From: an uncultured Lewinella sp.
GTDB lineage: Bacteria; Bacteroidota; Bacteroidia; Chitinophagales; Saprospiraceae
Assembly: GCA_913057785.1 (NCBI GenBank)
Contig: CAJXPD010000006.1
Span: forward strand, 1-64,000
DNA: 64,000 nucleotides
Direction of reading: 5' to 3'
The stretch's first letter is position 1. Each line of letters starts with the position of its first letter. This document shows, in pieces, positions 44,024 to 52,269 of the stretch. The notes beneath the pieces are model-generated. The model had not been told where the DNA came from. It did no database searches and saw nothing but the letters and a program-made list of their open reading frames with translations. Both the position numbers and the translations under genes were made by a program.

Positions 44024-44938
44024 ATGCCAAAGACGATACACATAAAGTCGATTAGTCAATTTAGACAATTAGCTGGCTTAACTAAACCAAAGCATCCCAA
44101 GGTTAGCATTGACTACGGACTAGGTTGGCAGAACATGTCCGATTTAATTGGGAAAAAAATTGCTTCTGACCTGTACTTTATAGTCTTTAAAAGTGGTAAC
44201 TGTGGGCATCTGATGTATGGCCGAAACTCATATGATTTCGAAGGCGGAACCTTGTTATTTTTTGCCCCTGGACAAATCATGCAATATGATGGTAATCCAG
44301 AACAAGACTTTGATCATAAGGAAGAATGGAGATTAGCCTTTCACCCAGATTTGATTCGAGCATCTGAGCTATCCAATCAGATTAATAGCTATTCATTTTT
44401 CAATTACGATACACATGAAGGGCTCCACGTCTCTGAAGATGAAAAACACACCATTGAAGAAATCTTATCGAAGATTCTTAAAGAATATAATCAACACATT
44501 GATAAACATAGCCAACGAATCATAATTGCAAATATTCACTTGATCTTAGACTATTGCCTCAGATTCTATGATCGTCAATTTTACACTAGAACGAATTTAA
44601 ACTCTGATATTCTTTCTAAGTTTGAAAGGTTGCTAAATACTTATTACGGAACAGACAAGGTGCAAGAATTTGGTATTCCCACCGTAAACTTTTGTGCTTC
44701 AGAATTGAACCTTTCAACAAATTATTTTAGTGATCTACTTAGAAAAGAAACGGGAAAATCTGCTCAGGAACATATCCACTCTTTTATCATAGACAAAGCA
44801 AAAAATAGACTCCTAAATTCTTCCAATAAAGTAAGTGAAATTGGTTACTCTTTGGGGTTTGAGTACCCCTCTAATTTTAGCAATTTATTCAAAGCCAAAA
44901 CAGGTCTTAGTCCCAAGGAATTCAGGAATTCCAGCTAA
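44024..44938 (+). CDS. AraC-family transcriptional regulator
   Basis: 304 residues from the ATG at 44024; an in-frame TTG three codons earlier lies inside the apparent promoter and is not used. An N-terminal cupin-like sensing half (GHLMYGRNSYDFEGGTLLFF, PGQIMQYDG) leads to a C-terminal AraC domain, residues about 200-303: GIPTVNFCASELNLSTNYFSDLLR, SFIIDKAKNRLLNSSNKVSEI and GYSLGFEYPSNFSNLFKAKTG. This cupin/AraC type responds to small molecules and often controls a neighbouring oxidoreductase. The adjacent VOC gene is the only nearby candidate on the same strand. Confidence 0.9.
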   Translation: MPKTIHIKSISQFRQLAGLTKPKHPKVSIDYGLGWQNMSDLIGKKIASDLYFIVFKSGNCGHLMYGRNSYDFEGGTLLFFAPGQIMQYDGNPEQDFDHKEEWRLAFHPDLIRASELSNQINSYSFFNYDTHEGLHVSEDEKHTIEEILSKILKEYNQHIDKHSQRIIIANIHLILDYCLRFYDRQFYTRTNLNSDILSKFERLLNTYYGTDKVQEFGIPTVNFCASELNLSTNYFSDLLRKETGKSAQEHIHSFIIDKAKNRLLNSSNKVSEIGYSLGFEYPSNFSNLFKAKTGLSPKEFRNSS

Positions 44939-45047
44939 CTTTCTTATACTCCATAATAATTACCTATCAACTCTTTTATTTGCTTTGTACTGCCGACAGC
45001 CGTACGTTCCACACTGCTTTCCTAAAAGCTATGTAACGTACATGTAA

Positions 45048-45407
45048 CTATTTAAAGGCATACTTCTGGGAAACATAAGAAATAAGAAAGAATATCATTG
45101 CTAGCAAGGCATTGAGATGATTACCTGTACTGATGGCAAAGTGAGCCACTAGTGATAAGGTAAGATTGAAAAAGAATCCAGCATACGCCCACTCTTTTAA
45201 CCAATTAATTTTCCTATACCAAATTGCAATTAAACCTAAAGACTTCGCAACGACGAGAGGGTATACGAGGTAAGAAGGGTAACCTAATTTTAGGAAACCA
45301 GCACTAAATTTTTCGTACTGGGTGAGGTAAAGAACAATAGAACCGATAATAATAAATGAGAACAAAGCTGTGGAAATCCAATAGACCAATTTGATATTTT
45401 TCCCCAT
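45048..45407 (-). CDS. DoxX-like membrane protein
   Basis: 119 residues with four hydrophobic helices and little else. The pattern YWISTALFSFIIIGS, then FSAGFLKLGYPSYLVYPLVVAKSLGLIAI and EWAYAGFFFNLTLSLVAHF, is typical of the small DoxX-like (DoxX_2) family. The function is unclear; related proteins are linked to thiol and oxidative stress. It is divergent from an HxlR regulator, a pairing common in Bacteroidota, and so probably is the regulator's target. Confidence 0.85.
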   Translation of the reverse strand: MGKNIKLVYWISTALFSFIIIGSIVLYLTQYEKFSAGFLKLGYPSYLVYPLVVAKSLGLIAIWYRKINWLKEWAYAGFFFNLTLSLVAHFAISTGNHLNALLAMIFFLISYVSQKYAFK

Positions 45408-45434
45408 GATTAAGATTTTTTTCGAACAATAATT

Positions 45435-45509
45435 TTTGTAAAACTATACAAGGGGATATAAATTTGCTACTAAGTATAGAAAATATAGTGGTTTCCTTTA
45501 GTAAACCAC
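45435..45509. promoter_or_regulatory. HxlR promoter and candidate operator
   Basis: On the + strand TTTG (45435-45438), a 20-bp spacer and TAAATTTG (45459-45466) form a canonical Bacteroidota promoter, giving a leader of about 60 nt for the HxlR gene. Within that leader GTGGTTT (45488-45494) and AAACCAC (45503-45509) form a perfect 7-bp inverted repeat with an 8-bp centre, a plausible binding site for the HxlR dimer itself. Confidence 0.6.
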
Positions 45510-45533
45510 CTTTTGACATTAAATTCATCTCCC

Positions 45534-45890
45534 ATGAAGAAAATGGCGAATGCTTGTTCAAATCCAGATTGTGGAAAACAATTAATGGCTATTAGAGATG
45601 CCTTGGAAGTGTTGGGTGGCAAATGGAAAATTCCCATCATCTGCGTCTTGGCTTTTTATAAAAAGCAAGGATTCAAAGAATTGCAACGGGAAGTTGTAGG
45701 AATTACTTCCAAAATGTTGTCCAAAGAGCTAAAAGATTTAGAAGCCAATTTACTGGTTAAGAGAACGGTCTTAGACACTCGTCCTATTACAGTAAAGTAT
45801 GAGATTACACCTTATGGAATCTCTACTACTGCGCTTATCACAGAATTATACCAATGGGGAGTGGCTCATAGGAAAAAGGTGATGAGCTGA
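45534..45890 (+). CDS. HxlR-family transcriptional regulator
   Basis: 118 residues from the ATG at 45534 (MKKMANACSNPDCGKQLMAI). A winged helix-turn-helix with the family pattern ALEVLGGKWKIPIICVLAF, GFKELQREVVGITSKMLSKELKDLEANLLVKR and VKYEITPYGIS. Two cysteines near the N-terminus (C8 and C13) resemble the redox-sensing cysteines of YodB/QorR-type members, so it may respond to quinones or electrophiles; this is an inference. It is divergent from the DoxX-like gene, with a promoter and palindrome in the gap. Confidence 0.93.
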   Translation: MKKMANACSNPDCGKQLMAIRDALEVLGGKWKIPIICVLAFYKKQGFKELQREVVGITSKMLSKELKDLEANLLVKRTVLDTRPITVKYEITPYGISTTALITELYQWGVAHRKKVMS

Positions 45891-45902
45891 TACCCCTTTA
45901 CT

Positions 45903-46592
45903 TTAAGGTGTAGAACTTTGAATTGTCTCCGGATCCTCATTCCATAAGACAATAGTAGACACGATAAAGAAGAGAACTAGTATTAGATTGAAATGCCCCC
46001 CCATAATGATGGTCCAAGTTTTGCCCGACAATACTTTGCTAATCACCAGTTCGAAAAAAACCAAGGTAGTCAGTGGGTAAGCCAATAGTATCCACCTTGG
46101 GTACAGGGTCTTACGTTTCCAAACTTGCCCCATGAAAAATAGAGAAACGACACCAAAAATAGGGTACACAAATGCACGAAGTACATCATTGGCCTCCCGG
46201 GCAAGTGCAATGCTTTGCTCTAAGTCTAGTTGATGATCTGTAGCTAATTTTGCGGAAGTAGCGATCGCCACAAAAGCCCCATGAATAACGCCATAAGCTA
46301 TGAAAATACTACCAAACCCTAGGACAATGCCCTTGCGTATCGCTGGCTTTGCAGGACTGAAAGCAAAGTTTAGATGAGGTAATCCTAACACATAACACCA
46401 GCTGGACAATAAGGCAGTGACGGTACTGGCCTTGATTCGAAAATCGGAGGCTTGACCCATATTCTGGACTAGATCTGTACTTTCCCCATTGAAATAAAAC
46501 AACATATCTCCTGTGAATAAAATCAGCCCACCTAGTAATCCGAAAATCCCAGAAGTTCTAATCCACCATTTGTTGTTTTCCATATTGAACAA
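45903..46592 (-). CDS. Multi-pass membrane protein (possibly DUF6796)
   Basis: 229 residues with about six or seven membrane helices and a short C-terminal tail. The start IFGLLGGLILFTGDMLFYF and the central LLSSWCYVLGLPHLNFAF resemble the family I know as DUF6796, but I cannot confirm that here. No catalytic motif is evident. It ends 12 bp from the end of the convergent HxlR gene. Confidence 0.65.
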   Translation of the reverse strand: MFNMENNKWWIRTSGIFGLLGGLILFTGDMLFYFNGESTDLVQNMGQASDFRIKASTVTALLSSWCYVLGLPHLNFAFSPAKPAIRKGIVLGFGSIFIAYGVIHGAFVAIATSAKLATDHQLDLEQSIALAREANDVLRAFVYPIFGVVSLFFMGQVWKRKTLYPRWILLAYPLTTLVFFELVISKVLSGKTWTIIMGGHFNLILVLFFIVSTIVLWNEDPETIQSSTP

Positions 46593-46790
46593 TTTAGTGC
46601 TGAATTGGCCTACATCCTAAGCTAAGTTAGGAAAAAAGGCTATTTAGTTTCTGAATGGCAGAACCTTGCTTATATTTCTAGGAATACTTCCTGAGGGTGA
46701 GTATTGAGAACGAGATGTCAAGGTTCTAAAACAATCGGAGCAGGGTTTACATACAACATTGACAAATTATTCAGGCAAAACCAACAAGAT

Positions 46791-47642
46791 ATGTACCAAG
46801 AATTTCAACTGTCAAAACCAATACCAGGAAAGGTAGAATTTGTAGAGATGCCTGATGGCACGCGTATCCATACGATTACCTCAGGAACTGGCAAAACCAC
46901 CGTCCTACTGGCCCATGGTTACGGATTCAGTCACATTGAGTGGAATGTTATTGTAGAAGGTCTGAATCAATTAGATTATCGAACAATAGTATTTGACCAG
47001 AGAGGGCATGGGAAATCAAGCATTGGTCAGGATGGGATTAGTTCAAGGTCAATGGCATCAGATTATAGAGGACTCATTGAATACTTCAATTTAGAAGACT
47101 GCATACTGGTCGGACATTCCATGGGTGGATTCTTAGCGATGAAATTCTTGATTGATCATCCAGACATGCAGCAGAAGCACATTAAAAGTTGCGTGCTGAT
47201 GGCCACTTTTGCGGGAGATGTGAACAAAAACAATTTTCAAAACCGTCTACAAATCCCATTGATTAAATCCGGAATATTGCTAAAGCTCATTAAATGGAAA
47301 CCCATAGGAATAGGATTTGGGAAATCGCTGATAGGAGAAAATCCTGACCCTGAAATAGTACGCTCAATTCTTGAAATTTTTCCACAGCAAGACCACTCAA
47401 AACTTGTCCCCATTTTAAAGGCCTTTGCAGATGAAAGTTATTACGATAGATTGAAAGGAATAAGCATTCCCTGTGCTGTGGTGATTGGGGATAAAGATGC
47501 CACCACACCCCCTTTTCATACCGACAATATCGTACAAGAAATACCGAACACTACCCGAATAGATATCCCAGGAAAGGGGCATTGTCTGAATTTCGAAGCA
47601 CCGGATGAGATCATTAATGCCATTCAACTAATGGATAGGTAA
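46791..47642 (+). CDS. Alpha/beta-hydrolase
   Basis: 283 residues from the ATG at 46791 (MYQEFQLSKPIPGKVEFVEM); an upstream TTG at 46704 adds 29 residues with no family match. The fold is a typical alpha/beta-hydrolase: oxyanion segment LLAHGYGFSHIEWN, nucleophile S110 in LVGHSMGGFLAM, acid in VIGDKDATTPP and base in KGHCLNFEAP. It probably hydrolyses an ester or a similar small substrate. No signal peptide, so cytosolic. The next gene encodes a possible acyltransferase on the same strand. Confidence 0.88.
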   Translation: MYQEFQLSKPIPGKVEFVEMPDGTRIHTITSGTGKTTVLLAHGYGFSHIEWNVIVEGLNQLDYRTIVFDQRGHGKSSIGQDGISSRSMASDYRGLIEYFNLEDCILVGHSMGGFLAMKFLIDHPDMQQKHIKSCVLMATFAGDVNKNNFQNRLQIPLIKSGILLKLIKWKPIGIGFGKSLIGENPDPEIVRSILEIFPQQDHSKLVPILKAFADESYYDRLKGISIPCAVVIGDKDATTPPFHTDNIVQEIPNTTRIDIPGKGHCLNFEAPDEIINAIQLMDR

Positions 47643-47689
47643 CACAAGGTACAGCAAAGGCTGAAATCCATTGAATACAATTTCAAGAA

Positions 47690-48175
47690 ATGATAACGAA
47701 ACACTTAGTACTAGGTTTTGTATTTGGCGTATCTATGTCGATGATTTCATGGATAGTAGGGATGATCCTGAATAGTCTACTGATGAAGACTGAATACTAT
47801 AAGAAACTGTCTAATCTAAATTTCGTCACAAGCAAAGTCTGGAACAAACGTCTCGGAATCAAATACTTCAAGTGGATCGTCAAAAACACTTTTTTCAAGT
47901 TCTTCAATCAAGCCATTAAGGTACCCAGTAGGAAAACAGACTTGACCGAAATACGATATCAAATGACACTTTCTGAAATAAGTCATTTAATCGGATTTGC
48001 CTTTGTAACGCTTGTTGCCATCTATCAGAGTTTTAGAGTAAGCTTAGTATTCGGACTAATGATGATGATTGGCAATTTTCTACTGAATCTATACCCTTCC
48101 CTATTGCAGCAAGAGAATAAAAGGAGAATTGATAAACTGATGGAAAGACAAAAGTCAGTAAACAACAATCCATAA
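47690..48175 (+). CDS. Small membrane protein resembling CrtO-type glycosyl-diaponeurosporenoate acyltransferase
   Basis: 161 residues. An N-terminal helix (HLVLGFVFGVSMSMISWIVG), the pattern SKVWNKRLGIKYFKWIVKNTFF, two further helices and the C-terminal NFLLNLYPSLLQQENKRRI. The last segment resembles the N-x-x-P-x-x-x-Q-x-x-N-R-x-R motif of small CrtO-like acyltransferases. That family transfers acyl groups to sugar moieties of lipids or carotenoids, but the motif is only partly kept. It follows the hydrolase by 47 bp and may be cotranscribed. Confidence 0.5.
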   Translation: MITKHLVLGFVFGVSMSMISWIVGMILNSLLMKTEYYKKLSNLNFVTSKVWNKRLGIKYFKWIVKNTFFKFFNQAIKVPSRKTDLTEIRYQMTLSEISHLIGFAFVTLVAIYQSFRVSLVFGLMMMIGNFLLNLYPSLLQQENKRRIDKLMERQKSVNNNP

Positions 48176-48258
48176 GTACAAGTAGATAAATTCGCCAAAA
48201 ATTGAAATTATATATCGTAAGAAAGGGATATCTTTAGCAAAAACAAACCCAGACAGTC

Positions 48259-49146
48259 GTGCTAAAATTTTTCCGAAGGATAAGACGAAAACTACTTGAC
48301 AATGGAAATTTGAAGAACTATCTCGCTTATGCAGTTGGAGAGATAGTCCTGGTCGTCATTGGAATTTTGATTGCGCTACAATTTAACAATTGGAATCAAG
48401 CGAACAGTGACGAAACCAAACTCGTCTCCTTACTACACGAATTAGCGGTAGATCTTGCCTTAGAAGTAGATGAAAGTGAGTGGGTCTTGGATTCCTACTT
48501 TAAGAAGGACTCCTTGATTGCGCTTAACTTAGCCGGAAAGCTGAAGGAGGAAGACATCCAGGCAATTTGTCCGGAATGTCCAAGATTATTACTTCTAAAC
48601 TATCCTAGAATTCCCTTCAATACAATCGCTTACGACCAGGTCAAATCAATGATCGATCGCATTCCAAAAAAGTATGAGTATTTAATCAGTCAAATCAAAC
48701 AACTGTATGAGGTCGATATCAAGACAGTGCTTGATAAGCAAGCAAGCATTGAGCTTCGAACCGGCGACTTCAAAAAATCACTCATATCTAGTTATCCTTG
48801 GTTTAGACAAATTCCGCACAGGCAATTGAGCCCAGAAGCAGTGGACTTTTTCCTGAATGATCCCATCTACATGAACCGCTTGGCGGATTACCAGAATAGC
48901 GCACAAAATTTTTGGAGCTATGTGAATCAGTTCAGAGGAAGAGCGATTCATATCCTGCAGTTAATTTCTCAAATTGAGGATACGAATATTGCACAGATAC
49001 TGGATGGCAAAGCCTACTTTCTAGACATCGATCAAGCCAAAAGAATTACTGGAAGTACAGCATCCAAAAATCCAACAATCTTGAATTTGAGATTGAAACA
49101 GATCAATCTCGGATGTATGCCAATGGTCTTCAGGAGGATCGTGTAG
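48259..49146 (+). CDS. DUF6090-family membrane-anchored protein, frameshifted near its 3' end
   Basis: 295 residues as the DNA reads. MLKFFRRIRRKLLDNGNLK, YLAYAVGEIVLVVIGILIAL and QFNNWNQ form the diagnostic DUF6090 N-terminus with one membrane helix at about residues 23-42; a large, mostly helical domain follows. From about 49052 the frame becomes implausible (ITGSTASKNPTILNL... to the stop at 49146), while the next frame reads GKYSIQKSNNLEFEIE and continues as good coding sequence to 49274. One missing A in GGAAG near 49053 would repair this and give about 338 residues. The cause may be a real mutation or a sequencing error. The function of DUF6090 is unknown. Confidence 0.8.
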   Translation: MLKFFRRIRRKLLDNGNLKNYLAYAVGEIVLVVIGILIALQFNNWNQANSDETKLVSLLHELAVDLALEVDESEWVLDSYFKKDSLIALNLAGKLKEEDIQAICPECPRLLLLNYPRIPFNTIAYDQVKSMIDRIPKKYEYLISQIKQLYEVDIKTVLDKQASIELRTGDFKKSLISSYPWFRQIPHRQLSPEAVDFFLNDPIYMNRLADYQNSAQNFWSYVNQFRGRAIHILQLISQIEDTNIAQILDGKAYFLDIDQAKRITGSTASKNPTILNLRLKQINLGCMPMVFRRIV

Positions 49147-49274
49147 AATTAGTTCCGCAATCTGATTCTGTGTTTTATTTTACGCCCAGGTTCATCAAAT
49201 TTAAATTCAGTAAGGAGTCCTTGTTCTTAGTAGGTTCGGACGGTTCGACCTTTACATTTGAAAAAATAGAGTAA
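49056..49274 (+). pseudogene. Out-of-frame C-terminal continuation of the DUF6090 gene
   Basis: Frame +1 relative to the upstream reading contains LEFEIETDQSRMYANGL, then VELVPQSDSVFYF and FTFEKIE before TAA at 49272-49274. This resembles the beta-sandwich tail found after serine hydrolases and similar exported proteins (pattern: basic or acidic strand, LVP-S-S-x-x-F). It has no start of its own and joins the preceding gene after a 1-nt correction. Confidence 0.65.
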
Positions 49275-49383
49275 ATGAAGCATGGAGCATAGAAAACTCA
49301 TTCCCACTACTCTACCGCTTTGTAAAGTAGATGGGAAGTCTTAATCCTCTAATCTCTTGTAACAATTACCCATCAAGTTCGTC

Positions 49384-51138
49384 ATGAGGAAAACGGAACT
49401 CATGACTAGAAGCCATCTATTACTCCTTATTACTGTTTTACACTCCTTCCTACCTGCACTAGCTCAAAATGATTTAGGTCAAAGACTCATCCAAAAGACA
49501 CAAAGTCTGATCGAAGAAAAAATGGAAACGGAAAAAATTGTAGGAGTGAGTGCAGCTATCATCCTGAATGATTCTATTCTTTGGGAGAAGGGCTTTGGAT
49601 ATGCCGATATAGAGAAGCAGGTAGCCATGGATGAAAATACCGTTGTCCATATCGGCTCTATTACAAAACCAGTTACAGCTCTATGTGCCATGCAACTTCA
49701 AGAGCGGGGCTTACTTGACATTAATGAACCCATTACTACCTACTTACCTCAATTCGATCCGCACAACCAATTCGGAGATAATAGCGAAATCACCGTGAAA
49801 CATTTGATCATGCATGCTGCGGGTTTGCAGGGAGATATTTTCAAAAACAGTGACCTAGCATCAGGGAAGTATACCGATGTGGTGGATTTCATAAATAAAA
49901 CACAGGTGTTGTATCCCCCCGGCCGTCTGGAGTATTATTCTAATGCAGGCTACAACATTCTAGGGCATATTATCAGACAAGTAAGTGGCGTAGATTATGC
50001 TCAGTATGTGCATGAGCATATTTTCAAGCCTTTAGGTATGACCCAATCGGGATTCTATATGGATTCTTTAGCGAATAGTACGAAAATTTATGATAGAAAT
50101 GGCCAGCAGGTCATAGACTACCCATTGCGAGATATCGCTTCCGGAGGCATTTACTGTAGTATCCATGATTTGGCCCTTTTAGCCCAGGGGATCATCAATT
50201 CCTATCACGGCCAGTCTCCTGCTCTTGTGGATAGCACCACGATGAGACAAATCTTTACGCTTCAAAATAAAGCGGTAGGTTATGTCATCGGAAGGAACAA
50301 ACGGGGGTTGGGCTGGTATCTATTTGAAAACGAGGACGGACTGGCTGCTAATCATACCGGATCCGCGGGATATGCTTTTGCACATCTGATGGTTTTCCTC
50401 AAGGATAAAGCAGCCATCATGCTGCTAACCAATTCTCCCAATGGTAGAGCACTAGCTGAAAATGCGGGTTACAACCTCCTTGAAGACTTTGGCCTAGCAA
50501 TAGCTGATGTATTCCTGCCCCAACTGATAGATGAAAAAAAGGAGATCTACGATGAGCCTATTACCGTATCAAAAGAGATATTGAAAGCATACGTAGGAAA
50601 CTATGGAGAGGCGATATCCTACTCAAGGGTTTTTCTAGAAAACGATACCTTACAAATCACTAGAGGCGCTGAATCATTCAGTTTAATTCCGAAAAGTTCT
50701 ACCTCTTTTGCTCCAGTAGATAGCAATGGAAATGAAATACAAGGCACATTTTACCATTTCAAGGATATAGGTCCTTTCCCTTGTTTGGTACTGAAGCGTG
50801 ATCAGACAGAACGAGTATTGGGATATAAATTTGCCCCTGTTAATAGCAAGAAATGGCAAGAGAAAGTCGGAAGGTATGAGCATTTTGGCTATCAATTGAA
50901 GGCCGGAGATATGAAATTTGAAAGCATCGAACTCAAAATCACTGAGGACGATGTACTGCTTGCGGTCATCTATGCCTCAGGGAATATTCAATATCCTATG
51001 CCGATTGATCTCATCTCGGAAAAATATGGGAAAACAGCAGGTTTACTAGCCGGCTATGGTTGGACTTTAACTTTTACGGAAAACGATACATATTATCTTG
51101 TCGATTTCGCAGGCTTAACTTTTAGGAAAGAAAAATAG
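49384..51138 (+). CDS. Exported serine hydrolase, beta-lactamase class C/penicillin-binding family
   Basis: 584 residues. A signal peptide ending near LPALAQ (residue 28). The beta-lactamase fold (about 35-370) has the nucleophile S92 and K95 in GSITKPV, YSN in LEYYSNAGYNI and the KTG-like HTG in AANHTGSAGYA. A C-terminal region of about 200 residues with beta-sandwich character follows (ETAYVGNYGEAISYSR-like strands, SLIPKSSTSFAP). Members include D-aminopeptidases, esterases and PBP4-type proteins, so this is not necessarily a resistance enzyme. Its tail resembles the out-of-frame tail of the preceding gene. Confidence 0.9.
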   Translation: MRKTELMTRSHLLLLITVLHSFLPALAQNDLGQRLIQKTQSLIEEKMETEKIVGVSAAIILNDSILWEKGFGYADIEKQVAMDENTVVHIGSITKPVTALCAMQLQERGLLDINEPITTYLPQFDPHNQFGDNSEITVKHLIMHAAGLQGDIFKNSDLASGKYTDVVDFINKTQVLYPPGRLEYYSNAGYNILGHIIRQVSGVDYAQYVHEHIFKPLGMTQSGFYMDSLANSTKIYDRNGQQVIDYPLRDIASGGIYCSIHDLALLAQGIINSYHGQSPALVDSTTMRQIFTLQNKAVGYVIGRNKRGLGWYLFENEDGLAANHTGSAGYAFAHLMVFLKDKAAIMLLTNSPNGRALAENAGYNLLEDFGLAIADVFLPQLIDEKKEIYDEPITVSKEILKAYVGNYGEAISYSRVFLENDTLQITRGAESFSLIPKSSTSFAPVDSNGNEIQGTFYHFKDIGPFPCLVLKRDQTERVLGYKFAPVNSKKWQEKVGRYEHFGYQLKAGDMKFESIELKITEDDVLLAVIYASGNIQYPMPIDLISEKYGKTAGLLAGYGWTLTFTENDTYYLVDFAGLTFRKEK

Positions 51139-51183
51139 ACAGGATTAATAGCATGCATAAGCTGTAGCTATATAAATTGCAGT

Positions 51184-52242
51184 ATGAACAAAATCTTCGA
51201 ATTCTTTCAGAACTCTGTCGAGGAGGCTGAGGAATGGCTCCACAAAATAACGCGCCAATTCAAGGGAGATGATCCCATCATAATCCTCCCCTATCGAGGA
51301 TATGCCAATGAGAAGCAACTTTTCTTAAAAGGCAGAGTCTTAGAGGACGAAAGCTTTTGGGAACACAGGTCTAAAGGAGAACTGAGCAATTTAATGGCCA
51401 GTTTCAAGCGATTTGATACGGATGAAATACCTTTTGCCAAGGTCTCTATTCAAGTGGGAGAGCAGATTTTCGATGTACAAGCAGATCATGAAGGCTATTT
51501 CACCTTGGATACAAGCTGGGAACAACCCGCGACTCAGTCAAAAAACCATTGGCTAGAAGCTGATCTGCAATTGACCGAACCTGCAAGTTCGAATGCCAGC
51601 ACCCCTGTGATTAAGGCACGGGGAGAAATCTTTGTTCCTTCTCCTTCCGCTAGCTACGGCGTGATTACAGATGTGGACGACACCGTGCTACAAACGCATG
51701 TTACTTCACGCCTACGCTTCAAGATGTTGTATGCTACCTTCATGCAGAATGCAGCGCAACGCTTGCCCATGGAGGGTGTGGTGGAATTGTTTCAAGCTTT
51801 CGCAAAAGGAGAAAACGGCGCAAGGAGTAACCCAATCTTCTACGTCTCCAACAGTCCTTGGAACTTGTATGATCTCTTGGAAAAGTTCATGGCGTTCCAA
51901 GAATTACCCAAAGGCCCCATTTTCCTTAGGGATTATGGCATTCGCCCGGCCGGAGAGTTCTCGCAGCACAAACTGGCTACGATTAGTCGGATATTGGATA
52001 CCTATCCGGACTTGCCCTTTATTATGCTGGGGGACACGGCGTCCAAAGATGCAGACTTCTACATCCAACTAGCAGAGCAATACCCGGGAAGGATTAAAGC
52101 CATTTATATCCGCTTGACCAAAAACAATAAAAATGCCCAAAGGGTCACCGAACTTATCGAGGCTAAATCCAGCACCAATGCGGTGTTGGTTCGCACCTCT
52201 CAAGAAATTCGCACCCATGCGCAAAGTATTGGTTTACTGTAG
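51184..52242 (+). CDS. App1-type phosphatidate phosphatase domain protein (DUF2183)
   Basis: 352 residues. The N-terminal 150 residues form a beta-rich region (IILPYRGYANEKQLFLKGRV). From about residue 155 comes the App1 catalytic domain of the HAD superfamily: YGVITDVDDTVLQT with nucleophile D163 and D165, a serine motif in FYVSNSPWNLYDLL, a conserved lysine in QHKLATI, and the acidic pair in FIMLGDTASKDADFY. Yeast App1 dephosphorylates phosphatidate; bacterial members are untested, so the lipid substrate is an inference. No signal peptide. It starts 45 bp after the serine hydrolase and is followed by the MBL gene after 27 bp. Confidence 0.85.
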   Translation: MNKIFEFFQNSVEEAEEWLHKITRQFKGDDPIIILPYRGYANEKQLFLKGRVLEDESFWEHRSKGELSNLMASFKRFDTDEIPFAKVSIQVGEQIFDVQADHEGYFTLDTSWEQPATQSKNHWLEADLQLTEPASSNASTPVIKARGEIFVPSPSASYGVITDVDDTVLQTHVTSRLRFKMLYATFMQNAAQRLPMEGVVELFQAFAKGENGARSNPIFYVSNSPWNLYDLLEKFMAFQELPKGPIFLRDYGIRPAGEFSQHKLATISRILDTYPDLPFIMLGDTASKDADFYIQLAEQYPGRIKAIYIRLTKNNKNAQRVTELIEAKSSTNAVLVRTSQEIRTHAQSIGLL

Positions 52243-52269
52243 CTCTAATAATTCACTAATCATTCAAGC

